DNA of 20,822 bases from an uncultured Ruminococcus sp. (GCA_947174965.1 CAMWKY010000004.1:1-20822); one strand, 5' to 3'; positions 6,564 through 14,995 are shown, counted from the stretch's first letter. The notes: generated by a model not told the origin, from the letters alone. Numbers and translations are program-made.

Positions 6564-8395
6564 TCCCTCCCTGTAGCTTTATTTACTCCGCAACCTGAAC
6601 ATCTCAAACGGCAGTTAGGTGTTGTAGCTGATTTATGTGCTGTCTTATTTTCACGAATGAAAAATTCTTTTGTAACAAGATAATCAAGATGTTCCCACGG
6701 CAGAATCTCATCATATTCAAAACGTCTGTTCGCATAAAATGCGGGGTCAACACCACATTCAGCAAACGCTTCAAGCCATGTATCAAACTTGTAATGTTCG
6801 CTCCAGCTGTCAAATTTACAGCCTTTTTTCCATGCTGTATATATTACATTGCACAGTCTTCTGTCACCTTTTGCAAGAACAGCCTCCAATAAACTTACGT
6901 TTGAATCATGATAGCTTACCTTGATTTTCTTTGTTTTCACGGATTCAAGCAAAAGTTTTTGCTTACGTTCAATTTCTTTTTTTGTGTCCTGCGGTTCAAA
7001 CTGAAACGGTGTGAACGGCTTTGGAACGAACGTTGCACAGCTTATGGAAATTTGTACGCCTTTACCTTTCGGGCGATTTTCGATACTGTAGAATAAGTCT
7101 ACAATACGTTGTGCAAGTTCTGCGATACCGATAATATCTTCATCAGTTTCAGTCGGCAGTCCCATCATGAAATACAGCTTTACAGTACTGTAACCGCCCT
7201 CAAATGCAATTTTGCAGGTGTTCATGATTTCTTCTTCTGTTACATTTTTATTTATAACGTCTCTCAATCGTTGAGTACCGCCCTCTGCGGCAAAAGTCAG
7301 ACCGCTTTTGCGTATTTTCTTGATTTTTTCAAGCAAGGATTCTGAAAAATTGTCCACACGCAATGACGGCAAAGAAAGATTTACTTTTTCTTTTTCTGTA
7401 TAGTTTATTAACTCCGTCAGCATCTCATCTATTTTTGAATGGTCACTTGTGCTTAATGATGCAAGTGATACCTCATCATATCCAGTATTTTCGCAAAGGC
7501 ATTTTGTTTCACTACATATAGTTTCGGGTGATTTTTCACGGAACGGACGATAAATAAATCCTGCCTGACAGAATCTGCAACCACGTATACAGCCACGCAG
7601 TACCTCAACGGAAATTCTATCATGGACTATCTCTGTAAATGGTACAACGAAATTTTCGGGATAGTATACTTTGTCAAAATCCCTGATAATACGCTTTTTT
7701 ATCTTTTTTGGCGTATTTTCAAGCACTTCCATTTTATCAATAGTACCATTTTCTTTGTAGCTGAACTTATAAAACTGCGGAACATATATTCCCTCAATGT
7801 GTGATGCACGTTTCAAAAACTCAATTCTGCTTGCACCTTGTTTTTTCATTTCATTGTATAAGTCCATGAGTTCAAGATTTAATTCTTCACCCTCACCAAG
7901 AATAAACAAATCAAAGAAATCTGCAAGCGGTTCGGGATTGCACACACAAGGACCTCCTGCAACAACTATCTGTGTGAGTTCAGGTGTTCTGTCCTTTGCG
8001 AAAATCGGAATACCAGCCAAATCAAGCATATTCAGAACAGTTGTGTATGAAAGCTCATATTGCATAGTAAATCCTATAAAATCGAAATCTTTGATAGGGT
8101 CAAGAGATTCAAGCGCATAAAGCGGTATATCATTTTTACGCATTATTTCTTCAAAATCAGGTGACGGAGCGAAACAGCGTTCACACCAGTAATTTTTGCG
8201 CTCATTTTTCAGTGAATACAGTATTTTCATGCCAAGATGCGACATTCCTATATCGTAGGTATCGGGGAAACAGAATGCAAAGCGGACATCAACTTCTGAC
8301 TTGTCCTTTATGACACTTCCCACTTCACCGCCTATATATCGTGACGGCTTTTGTACGTCAAGCAGATGTTTTTCTATTTTTTCTCTTAAATTCAT
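6545..8395 (-). CDS. B12-binding-type radical SAM protein (TIGR03960 family)
   Basis: A 616-residue radical SAM protein. The N-terminal third resembles the B12-binding (Rossmann-like) domain: it starts with PSRYIGGEVGSV, continues through FPDTYDIGMSHLGM, and later has VVAGGPCVCNPEPLADFFD and LGEGEE. The radical SAM core carries the [4Fe-4S] triad C269, C273, C276 in VLRGCIRGCRFCQAGF, followed by FAAEGGTQRLRDVINKN and YFMMGLPTETDED. The C-terminus is cysteine-rich (NCRLRCSGCG, then C-x-C near the end) and may bind another cluster or zinc. The substrate is unknown for the family; a role in RNA or ribosome modification is only a suggestion from its DUF2344 partner and the rplS neighbour. It overlaps cdd by four bases (ATGA) and the DUF2344 gene by 19. 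Confidence 0.92.
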   Translation of the reverse strand: MNLREKIEKHLLDVQKPSRYIGGEVGSVIKDKSEVDVRFAFCFPDTYDIGMSHLGMKILYSLKNERKNYWCERCFAPSPDFEEIMRKNDIPLYALESLDPIKDFDFIGFTMQYELSYTTVLNMLDLAGIPIFAKDRTPELTQIVVAGGPCVCNPEPLADFFDLFILGEGEELNLELMDLYNEMKKQGASRIEFLKRASHIEGIYVPQFYKFSYKENGTIDKMEVLENTPKKIKKRIIRDFDKVYYPENFVVPFTEIVHDRISVEVLRGCIRGCRFCQAGFIYRPFREKSPETICSETKCLCENTGYDEVSLASLSTSDHSKIDEMLTELINYTEKEKVNLSLPSLRVDNFSESLLEKIKKIRKSGLTFAAEGGTQRLRDVINKNVTEEEIMNTCKIAFEGGYSTVKLYFMMGLPTETDEDIIGIAELAQRIVDLFYSIENRPKGKGVQISISCATFVPKPFTPFQFEPQDTKKEIERKQKLLLESVKTKKIKVSYHDSNVSLLEAVLAKGDRRLCNVIYTAWKKGCKFDSWSEHYKFDTWLEAFAECGVDPAFYANRRFEYDEILPWEHLDYLVTKEFFIRENKTAHKSATTPNCRLRCSGCGVNKATGRECFCYD

Positions 8396-8784
8396 CTAAT
8401 ACTCTCCTCATTGAAAGTTTTCGGCATAAAATCGGACAGCTTATGCACACCGTCCGCAAGAATAATCCTGAAATCACTGTTGCAGAACTCACTCATAACT
8501 TGCAGACAAGCACCACACGGAATACATGGTTTAGAGAAGTCATCAGTCAGACTTCCTGCAACTGCTATAGCTGTAAATTCGGTGAATCCATTTGAAACGG
8601 CATTGAATATAGCTGTACGCTCTGCACATATAGTCATGGAATACGACGCATTTTCAACGTTACAGCCTGTAAATACTTGTCCGTCAGATGTCAGGAGTGA
8701 TGCACCGACATGAAATCCCGAATATTTACAGTAAGCCTTTTCTGCTGATTTTACGGCAATATTGAACAGTTCATCATAATTCAT
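8392..8784 (-). CDS. cdd: Cytidine deaminase
   Basis: Deaminates cytidine and deoxycytidine to uridine and deoxyuridine in pyrimidine salvage. The 130-residue length matches the small homotetrameric class, which uses three cysteines for zinc. These are C53 (in CAE, with E55 as the proton shuttle), C90 and C93 in PCGACLQVMSEF. The N-terminal YSGFHVGASL and GCNVENASY substrate-binding segments are intact. It overlaps the DUF896 gene upstream by ATGA and the radical SAM gene downstream by ATGA, so it sits in a translationally coupled chain. Nothing links the enzyme functionally to its neighbours. Confidence 0.96.
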   Translation of the reverse strand: MNYDELFNIAVKSAEKAYCKYSGFHVGASLLTSDGQVFTGCNVENASYSMTICAERTAIFNAVSNGFTEFTAIAVAGSLTDDFSKPCIPCGACLQVMSEFCNSDFRIILADGVHKLSDFMPKTFNEESIR

Positions 8785-8984
8785 GATTTTTCACCTATTT
8801 TACGCTTTTTTCCGTCGGGTGTCATGATATATGTATTCTGCAATTGTGCTTTAAGGTTGCCTGTTACTGACTGTCTGTATTCGTTGCGTAACTGTGTCTG
8901 TTCGGCTTTTTCTTCATCTGTCAAGCCGATAGTCTTTGATTTTCTTGCAAGTTCATTTATTCTGTCAAGTTTTTCCTGTGTCAT
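8781..8984 (-). CDS. DUF896 (UPF0291/YnzC) family protein
   Basis: A 67-residue basic protein of the DUF896 family (B. subtilis YnzC type), short helical cytoplasmic proteins of unresolved function. The signature is clear: INELARKSKTIGLTDEEKAEQ, LRNEYRQSVTGNLKAQL and the C-terminal MTPDGKKRKI. An AAAGGAGG ribosome binding site precedes the ATG at 8984. Its stop overlaps the cdd start by four bases. Length and motifs are normal for the family. Confidence 0.92.
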   Translation of the reverse strand: MTQEKLDRINELARKSKTIGLTDEEKAEQTQLRNEYRQSVTGNLKAQLQNTYIMTPDGKKRKIGEKS

Positions 8985-9005
8985 AAAAAAATCCTCCTTT
9001 ATATT

Positions 9006-9668
9006 TCAAAGAAAACCCTCATCATCTTCAGGCTTTATCCTGTAATCATCAAAACTTATTTTACATTCGGGTTCGTCCATAACTCCGTCTTCTGCATTTT
9101 CTTCATCACGTATATAAGACGCTGTAAGCATTACAAAATGCGGATAACCGACATCATCTTTTATACTGTCATCAAGCTTTTTCATTATATTTATTATTAT
9201 GGGCAAAAAGAATGTGGGAATCAGAAATACTATATGTACTGCCGACAGTATAAGCATAAGCACTAATGCAAGTATCCAGCTAAAAATTTTACGTATATAA
9301 ATGAGATAAACTGTCATTAATGCAAGTACAATCGCTGATGCCATGCAGAGCCATATATTTTTACTTGTGTACAGAAGTATTGACGGCATCAGTTTGCACG
9401 CTTCAACTTTTTGCGGTGTATATATAAAAAAATTCAGCATAGCACAACCCAGTGTGGCGGAAAGAAGTGAGACAGTTCCCCATAATTCGCCAAGAAAAAA
9501 ATGACGTTTCCTCTGCATTTCACGGAAATGGTCGTTTAACTCATGGACTTCCGCATACATATCAGCAGAAGTTACATTGACTGTTGCACTGTCTATATTC
9601 TCTTGAGTTACATATTTCAGGTCAGAAAGTTTCACTGTTTTATTATAGTACCTGTTGAAAAAGTTCAT
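9006..9668 (-). CDS. Membrane protein of unknown function
   Basis: I do not recognise this 220-residue protein. It has a soluble N-terminal segment (1-57) with a heptad-like stretch around 38-56, then three or four hydrophobic segments (about 58-83, 103-126 and 128-160, the last long enough for two passes). An acidic C-terminal tail of about 55 residues ends in KPEDDEGFL. The frame extends upstream to an ATG at 9713, but that region would overlap the preceding gene. The ATG at 9668 has an AAGGA site eight bases before it and leaves a 23-base gap, so I prefer it. It follows another unknown membrane protein from the same promoter. The two could act together, but nothing shows this directly. Confidence 0.75.
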   Translation of the reverse strand: MNFFNRYYNKTVKLSDLKYVTQENIDSATVNVTSADMYAEVHELNDHFREMQRKRHFFLGELWGTVSLLSATLGCAMLNFFIYTPQKVEACKLMPSILLYTSKNIWLCMASAIVLALMTVYLIYIRKIFSWILALVLMLILSAVHIVFLIPTFFLPIIINIMKKLDDSIKDDVGYPHFVMLTASYIRDEENAEDGVMDEPECKISFDDYRIKPEDDEGFL

Positions 9669-9691
9669 TTTCGCAGTCCTTTCATATAAAG

Positions 9692-10282
9692 TTATGGAAA
9701 CATATAACGGCACATATAGACTGTTATTGCAATCATTCCAGTTTCAAGGATTATGGAAGCAATAATGAGTTCGGTTGCCTTTATGAAATCATATTTTTTC
9801 ACGCAGGAATTTTTGTGATTTTCTGTATCATATATAACAGGTACTTTGTCAAAGCCGATTTCATATTTATTCAACTGCGAATCGCTTTTGCACTCATATT
9901 TTTTGCCGTCAACAATGTATACAACGTAGCTTACACCTCTGACAGCGGCACGACTTATAAGAGTGCCATAGATATGTATACCTTTTTTATTAAGCCTGAT
10001 TACACGACATAACTCACTTGCTGACATATATGTCATTACTGAAATAATAAGATTGAAAAGTACAAGAATGCCTGTTGCAAAACCATTGTCAAACCCGAAA
10101 ATCCATATACAGATAAGAAAGATTGCAACTACTGTAAAAGCAAATAAAAATATTCCGCAAAGAATCTTAAAAGCAATTTTTCTTGTGGATTTGTTTATCA
10201 GCAGACATATAAATATTGCTCCCCAGAACATAAATATCCCGTATTCGTCAAGTATATCCCAGATATTCATTTTAAGAAACAT
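9692..10282 (-). CDS. Membrane protein with DUF3592-like domain
   Basis: A 196-residue membrane protein. Hydrophobic segments lie at about 15-29, 37-62, 68-87 and 170-190. Between the third and fourth is a soluble stretch (about 100-165) with beta-rich periodicity, from GIHIYGTLISRAAV through YVVYIVDGKKYEC to VPVIYDTENHKNSC. This resembles the DUF3592 pattern of a GT-V start and a closing V-x-YD-x-x-N motif. That assignment is by eye and tentative. The ATG at 10282 has a GGGGGA site seven bases upstream. It is the first gene after the promoter at 10342..10314 and so probably heads the minus-strand operon that includes DUF896, cdd and the radical SAM pair. Function is unknown. Confidence 0.72.
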   Translation of the reverse strand: MFLKMNIWDILDEYGIFMFWGAIFICLLINKSTRKIAFKILCGIFLFAFTVVAIFLICIWIFGFDNGFATGILVLFNLIISVMTYMSASELCRVIRLNKKGIHIYGTLISRAAVRGVSYVVYIVDGKKYECKSDSQLNKYEIGFDKVPVIYDTENHKNSCVKKYDFIKATELIIASIILETGMIAITVYMCRYMFP

Positions 10283-10313
10283 AATAATCCCCCTGTTTCC
10301 CCATTTTCATTAT

Positions 10314-10342
10314 ATTATACACCATATTAACAAGTTTGTCAA
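10314..10342 (-). promoter_or_regulatory. Promoter of the minus-strand operon
   Basis: A perfect TTGACA (10342..10337) and perfect TATAAT (10319..10314) with a 17-base spacer on the minus strand match the housekeeping sigma consensus exactly. The start codon of the first gene is about 30 bases past the -10 box, so the leader is short. Confidence 0.88.
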
Positions 10343-10357
10343 CTTTTAGGTAAAGAC

Positions 10358-10386
10358 TTTACAAAAAAATTTTTTTCTGATATAAT
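10358..10386 (+). promoter_or_regulatory. Promoter of the tmcAL operon
   Basis: TTTACA (10358-10363) and TATAAT (10381-10386) with a 17-base spacer. It lies back to back with the minus-strand promoter; the two -35 boxes are only 15 bases apart. The leader to the ATG at 10449 is about 55 bases. Confidence 0.85.
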
Positions 10387-10448
10387 AATTTGTATAGATA
10401 ATTAAAAATTTACTGAAAGTATTGCATTTTTTGTAAAGAGGGAGTAAA

Positions 10449-11597
10449 ATGAAAATCAGTAGTATTGTATGCGAATATAATCCGTTTCACAACGGTCACT
10501 TATATCATATTTTAGAAACAAGAAAAAACGGTGCAACTCATATTATAGCTGTTATGAGCGGAAATTTTGTACAGCGTGGAGATGTTGCAGTACTTGATAA
10601 ATTCACCCGTGCGGAACTTGCTGTCAAGAGCGGAGTTGATTTAGTTGTTGAACTGCCTGTTGCGTACTGCTTGTCATCAGCAGAAATTTTTGCAAGAGGT
10701 GCTGTTTATCTGCTTGACAGTTTAGGAGTTGTTGACGAAATATCGTTCGGCAGTGAGTGCGGAAATGTTGACAGGCTTATTTCCGCAATGAATAAAGCTG
10801 ATGAAGTTGCAGAATCTACAGTTATGCGTGAACTCATGGGAGCAGGCATGACTTATCCACGTGCATTGAGTACTGTACTTGATGCGGAAACAGCGGAACT
10901 TATTGCAGAGCCTAATAATATTCTTGCTGTTGAATATCTTAAAGCATTGAAATATTTTGATTCTGCAATAAAGCCATTTACTGTGAAACGTGCAGGGGCT
11001 TCACATGACAGCATGAATATTTCCGAAGGATTTGCAAGTGCATCATATATAAGGGTGCATATTAAGTCAGCAGATAATTTTGTCCCTGAAATATGGGCAG
11101 ATGCACTGAAAAATGATATAGCACTGCTGAAAAGACTTGAAAGACTGATTCTGTATAAAGTACGCACTGTTTCTGATGAGGAATTATCAGCCGTAAATGA
11201 CATATCAGGCGGACTTATTCAGCGTATATATGGCAATAATGCAGATTCACTTGAAAATCTGCTTGAATCAGTAAAGACAAAGTGCTTTACTATGGCAAGA
11301 ATAAAGCGTGTACTGCTTTCTATGCTTATCGGCATAACAAAGAATGATATTTCAATATTACCGCCTTATGTGAGGGTACTTGCATTCAACGAAAAAGGCA
11401 GGGAAATACTTGCATTTGCAAAAAAATCAAAGAAAATACCAGTCGGAACATCTCTTGCAAAGCTTGGCAGATTAAATGCAGATGCTCAAAGATATGCTGA
11501 AATTGAATCAACAGCAACTGATATATATTCGCTTGCTTTTGAAAATATATTACAGGCAAATACAGACTATACGAGAAAGATTAAGGAGACAAAATGA
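10449..11597 (+). CDS. tmcAL: tRNA(Met) cytidine acetate ligase TmcAL
   Basis: This enzyme uses ATP and acetate to form N4-acetylcytidine at the wobble position (C34) of elongator tRNA(Met). The 382-residue length fits the B. subtilis YlbM family. The nucleotidyltransferase HIGH-like motif is E9-YNPFHNGH-17, followed by HIIAVMSGNFVQRGD and the KFTRAELAVKSGVDLVVELP block. Further family segments include SFGSECG and the ASYIR motif. GAGGGAG lies a few bases before the ATG at 10449. It is the first gene after a strong promoter and its stop overlaps the next start as ATGA. It heads an operon that also encodes MnmA, a TrmN6-type enzyme and RsmI, so several RNA modifications are probably expressed together. 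Confidence 0.94.
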   Translation: MKISSIVCEYNPFHNGHLYHILETRKNGATHIIAVMSGNFVQRGDVAVLDKFTRAELAVKSGVDLVVELPVAYCLSSAEIFARGAVYLLDSLGVVDEISFGSECGNVDRLISAMNKADEVAESTVMRELMGAGMTYPRALSTVLDAETAELIAEPNNILAVEYLKALKYFDSAIKPFTVKRAGASHDSMNISEGFASASYIRVHIKSADNFVPEIWADALKNDIALLKRLERLILYKVRTVSDEELSAVNDISGGLIQRIYGNNADSLENLLESVKTKCFTMARIKRVLLSMLIGITKNDISILPPYVRVLAFNEKGREILAFAKKSKKIPVGTSLAKLGRLNADAQRYAEIESTATDIYSLAFENILQANTDYTRKIKETK

Positions 11598-12550
11598 GAA
11601 AGTCAATTTTATTTATATCATGTATTATGATTACGGCTATGTTTACATCATGTGGCAGAACTATTCGTCTTACTGGTGAAAATATTATAACAGATGTAAA
11701 GGCAGAGTATCAGGAAACAGCTGTTCCGACTACTGTTACAACAACAGTTCCAGTAACTGAACCTGTAACAGAGGGAAAGCCACAGCGTCTGAATGTAAAT
11801 ACAAAGATGCCAAAAGATTATAAACTGTCCGAATCATGTGTTATAGAGAGATTTGAAACAGTAATGCAAGAGCCTGAACTTCCTACAGGGTGTGAGATTA
11901 CCGCACTTGCACAGACAATCAATTTCTATGGATTTGATATTGATAAGGTTGAGCTTTGCGATGTATTTATGCCGGTTGATTATGATGGCTATTATACTAT
12001 GGACGATGTGTATCTTGGTGACCCACATTCAACAAATGGTTTCGGCTGTAATGCACCAGTTATCACCAATACAGCAAATGATTACTTTGATTATATTGGT
12101 TCTGACTGGTATGCAAAAAATCTTTCTGGAATTTCTCTTGATGAAGTTTTCTATCAGATTGAACAGAGCAGACCTGTTGTTATATGGACGACCATAGACC
12201 AGAGAGAAACTCATGCTGTTTTTGAGTTCAGACTTGGTTGCGGAGAGGATTTCTATTTCAATCCATATCAGCATTGTGTAACGATATATGGGTATGACAA
12301 AGAAAGAGGAATAGTGAACATAGCCGACCCACTGAAAGGCAATGTTGAATATGATATGGACAGATTTTCACGTATATATGAGGTTATGGAGCAACAGGCT
12401 GTTGTGTTAATCGGCAATGAGGAATCAAAAGGAAAAGTATATACATCAAAGAAAGAACAGAAAAAATGGCTTGAAATAAATCGTCCGAAAGAGGAGGAAA
12501 CAACAGAATCTTCTACAACAAAAACAACTTCAACAGGTAAAGCAACATGA
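11594..12550 (+). CDS. C39-like (papain-fold) lipoprotein
   Basis: A 318-residue predicted lipoprotein with a Peptidase_C39_2-like domain (YvpB/COG4990 group). The N-terminus has a basic start, a hydrophobic core and a lipobox-like FTSC ending at C20. A Thr/Pro/Val-rich linker (about 43-60) follows. In the catalytic domain the likely nucleophile is C100 in LPTGCEITALAQ, the histidine is H227 in QHCVTIYGYD and the acid is D245 in NIADPLKG. A second Thr-rich tail ends the protein (299-318). It is expected on the outer face of the membrane. Both ends overlap neighbours by ATGA, so it is translationally coupled between TmcAL and a HAD phosphatase although its location differs from theirs. Whether it cuts peptides, and which, is unknown. 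Confidence 0.85.
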   Translation: MRKSILFISCIMITAMFTSCGRTIRLTGENIITDVKAEYQETAVPTTVTTTVPVTEPVTEGKPQRLNVNTKMPKDYKLSESCVIERFETVMQEPELPTGCEITALAQTINFYGFDIDKVELCDVFMPVDYDGYYTMDDVYLGDPHSTNGFGCNAPVITNTANDYFDYIGSDWYAKNLSGISLDEVFYQIEQSRPVVIWTTIDQRETHAVFEFRLGCGEDFYFNPYQHCVTIYGYDKERGIVNIADPLKGNVEYDMDRFSRIYEVMEQQAVVLIGNEESKGKVYTSKKEQKKWLEINRPKEEETTESSTTKTTSTGKAT

Positions 12551-13197
12551 TAAAATCGGTGATTTTTGATTTGGACGGCACTTTGATTGACTCAATGCAG
12601 GTATGGTATAAGGTGGATAAGCAGTTTCTGATTGAAAACGGCATAGAAAATCCACCGCCTGAAATATCAGAGAGAGTTAAAAAGATGACTATTTTTCAAT
12701 CGTCACAGCTTTTCATTGACGAATTTAACCTGAAATGCACACAAGAATACGTGATAAACAGGATAGAAGAACTTGTGCGGATTGAATATGCGGAGAGAAT
12801 ACCTCTGAAGCCTTTTGTAAATGAAATTCTGAACGTTCTTGACAGCATGAATATACCGTACTGTATTGCTACAGCTACATACAAATCGCTTGCACAAGCC
12901 GTTCTGAAAAGATGTGGAATTATCGAACGTTTCAGGTTTATATTGACAGATGTTGAATATCCAAACGGAAAAAATTTTCCTGATATATTTCTTGGTGCTT
13001 GTGAGCGTTTCGGTACAAAACCGCATGAAACACTTGTTGTGGAAGATTCACTGCACTGCATAGAGACAGCAAAAAAAGCAGGATTTCCTGTTGTAGCTGT
13101 ATACGACAAGGCATCTGAAATTGACAGAAAAGCAATAGAAAATACAGCAGATTATTATTTTGAATCAATAAATAAGATAAGGGATTTGATTAAATGA
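12547..13197 (+). CDS. HAD-superfamily phosphatase (beta-phosphoglucomutase-like)
   Basis: A 216-residue HAD hydrolase of the subclass with a helical cap inserted after motif I. Motif I is FDLDGTLIDS, with nucleophile D8 and D10. The cap covers roughly residues 18-85. Motif II lies in the IATAT segment, the motif III lysine is in GKNFPDIF, and motif IV is VVEDSLHCIETAKKAG. The sequence resembles the beta-phosphoglucomutase/phosphoglycolate phosphatase group, but the substrate cannot be read from it. It overlaps the genes on both sides by four bases. A housekeeping or metabolite-repair phosphatase is the safest description. Confidence 0.9.
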   Translation: MIKSVIFDLDGTLIDSMQVWYKVDKQFLIENGIENPPPEISERVKKMTIFQSSQLFIDEFNLKCTQEYVINRIEELVRIEYAERIPLKPFVNEILNVLDSMNIPYCIATATYKSLAQAVLKRCGIIERFRFILTDVEYPNGKNFPDIFLGACERFGTKPHETLVVEDSLHCIETAKKAGFPVVAVYDKASEIDRKAIENTADYYFESINKIRDLIK

Positions 13198-14258
13198 GTA
13201 AAGTAATGGTTGGAATGAGCGGAGGCGTAGACAGTTCAGTGTGTGCATTGTTACTGCATGAGCAGGGCTATGATGTGACAGGTGTAACGCTGACAATGTT
13301 TAATAGTGATGATATAGTAAGTACGGAGAAAAAATGCGGTTCACTATCTGATGTGCGTGACGCTGAAAGTGTTGCACATAATCTTGGATTTGAGCATATG
13401 ACATTCAATTTCCGTGACTGTTTTCGTGAAAAGGTCATGAAATCTTTTGCGGACAGCTACATATCAGGAAAAACGCCGAATCCGTGTATAGAGTGCAACA
13501 GGTATGTGAAGTTTGGCAAGATGCTTGAAACTGCTCTTGAAAACGGTTTTGACTATATAGCAACAGGTCATTATGCTGTTGTTGAGTACGACGAAAAAAG
13601 TGGTCGATACCTGCTTAAACGTTCAGCAGACAGAACAAAAGACCAGACTTATGTGCTGTATTCGCTCACGCAGGAACAGCTTGCACATATTATTTTTCCT
13701 CTTGGCAATCTTTCAAAATCAGAAGTGCGACAGCTTGCGGAAAAATATAATCTTGTCAACGCAGATAAGCCAGACAGTCAGGATATATGCTTTGTACCTG
13801 ATGGCAACTATGTTGAATTTATAAAGAAGTTTGCGGAGTACGAACAGACAGAGGGAAATTTTGTTGATACATACGGAAAAATTCTCGGCACACACAAAGG
13901 TATCATCAATTATACTATCGGTCAGCGGAAAGGTCTTGGAATTGCACTCGGCAAGCCTGCATATGTTGTAAGCAAAGATATATCGGCAAATACAGTTACT
14001 CTTGGTGACGAGCAGGAACTATATACAAGCACTCTCACTGCAACAGATGTCAATTTAATATCAGTTGAGAAAATTACAGAGCCTATGCGTATCACCGCAA
14101 AAACACGCTACACACAAAAGGAAACACCTGCTACACTATCATGTAATAACGGAGTGTATACGGTCGATTTTGATGTACCACAAAGAGCCATTACAAGCGG
14201 ACAGGCTGTTGTATTCTATGATGGCGATATTGTTGTTGGCGGTGGAACAATTGTTTGA
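13194..14258 (+). CDS. mnmA: tRNA-specific 2-thiouridylase MnmA
   Basis: MnmA makes 2-thiouridine at position 34 of tRNAs for Lys, Glu and Gln, using ATP and sulfur passed from a cysteine desulfurase. The 354-residue length is normal. The PP-loop SGGVDSS is at 9-15. The two catalytic cysteines are C98 in NPCIECN and C199 in DSQDICF. GHY in ATGHYA and the KDQTYVLYSL segment are also family marks, as is the C-terminal YTIGQRKGLGIA. It overlaps the HAD gene by four bases. No cysteine desulfurase gene is next to it here, so the sulfur donor must be encoded elsewhere. Confidence 0.97.
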   Translation: MSKVMVGMSGGVDSSVCALLLHEQGYDVTGVTLTMFNSDDIVSTEKKCGSLSDVRDAESVAHNLGFEHMTFNFRDCFREKVMKSFADSYISGKTPNPCIECNRYVKFGKMLETALENGFDYIATGHYAVVEYDEKSGRYLLKRSADRTKDQTYVLYSLTQEQLAHIIFPLGNLSKSEVRQLAEKYNLVNADKPDSQDICFVPDGNYVEFIKKFAEYEQTEGNFVDTYGKILGTHKGIINYTIGQRKGLGIALGKPAYVVSKDISANTVTLGDEQELYTSTLTATDVNLISVEKITEPMRITAKTRYTQKETPATLSCNNGVYTVDFDVPQRAITSGQAVVFYDGDIVVGGGTIV

Positions 14259-14272
14259 TAGAGGACAGAATT

Positions 14273-14989
14273 ATGGAATATAAATACGAAAAGCTGACGG
14301 AGAAAATATATGTATGCGCATCTGTTGAACACCGTTTCGGGACAGATGCTTTTTTGCTTACTTATTTTTCAAAGTACAGACAGAAAGACAAGGTATGCGA
14401 TTTAGGTACGGGGTGCGGAATAATACCGCTTATAATGCAGAAAAACCGATCTCCGAAGATTATATATGCAGTGGATATTCAGGAAAATGCAGTTGAACAG
14501 CTTAAACTTGGCATAGAAAAAAGCGGAGTATCAGGCATTGTGCCGATATGTGCTGATTTAAGAGAACTATGGCAAGATGCACCAATAGGACAGCTTGACC
14601 TTGTAACCTGCAATCCGCCTTATTTTGTTGAAACGGCAGGTTTTCAGAGTGCATTGACTGCTCAAAGAATAGCACGTCATGAGGTTATGTGCAATATAAA
14701 TGACGTATGCAGAACGGCTGAAAAACTTCTTAAATTCGGTGGCAGATTATGTATATGCAATCGTCCTGAACGTTTGAGCGATGTTATATATGCTATGAAA
14801 AGCAATAATATTGAGCCAAAAAGAGTACGTTTTGTATCAAAGAATCCTGCTGAATCACCATGGCTGTTTCTGATTGAGGGAAAAAAAGGTTCTAAACCGT
14901 TCATGCAGATTGAACCGCAATTGTATGTACGTGACGGTGAGGGCTTTACGGACGAATTACAGCAAATCTACAACACAGGAAAGGAATAG
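14273..14989 (+). CDS. TrmN6-like tRNA1(Val) adenine N6-methyltransferase family protein
   Basis: A SAM-dependent methyltransferase of the TrmN6/YfiC group. The frame reaches back to a TTG at 14255, but the ATG at 14273 has a GAGGA site seven bases upstream and is the better start, giving 238 residues. From that start, the SAM-binding motif DLGTGCG lies at 43-49, the acidic loop AVDIQENA at 66-73 and the amino-methylase motif NPPYF at 114-118. NPPY is the signature of N6-adenine (or related amino) methylation. The nearest described activity is m6A37 in tRNA(Val), which fits the tRNA-modification neighbours, but the target RNA is inferred. It starts 14 bases after mnmA and ends six bases before a membrane protein gene. 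Confidence 0.88.
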   Translation: MEYKYEKLTEKIYVCASVEHRFGTDAFLLTYFSKYRQKDKVCDLGTGCGIIPLIMQKNRSPKIIYAVDIQENAVEQLKLGIEKSGVSGIVPICADLRELWQDAPIGQLDLVTCNPPYFVETAGFQSALTAQRIARHEVMCNINDVCRTAEKLLKFGGRLCICNRPERLSDVIYAMKSNNIEPKRVRFVSKNPAESPWLFLIEGKKGSKPFMQIEPQLYVRDGEGFTDELQQIYNTGKE

Positions 14990-14995
14990 TCAAAT

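Noticed and set aside
12696..13109. Minus-strand ORF of 137 codons within the HAD gene
   Set aside because: It is antisense to a clearly coding gene with intact motifs, and its own product is low-complexity and unrecognisable.
14255..14272. TTG at 14255 as start of the TrmN6-like gene
   Set aside because: The ATG at 14273 has a well-spaced GAGGA site, which sits inside the extension and so favours the later start.
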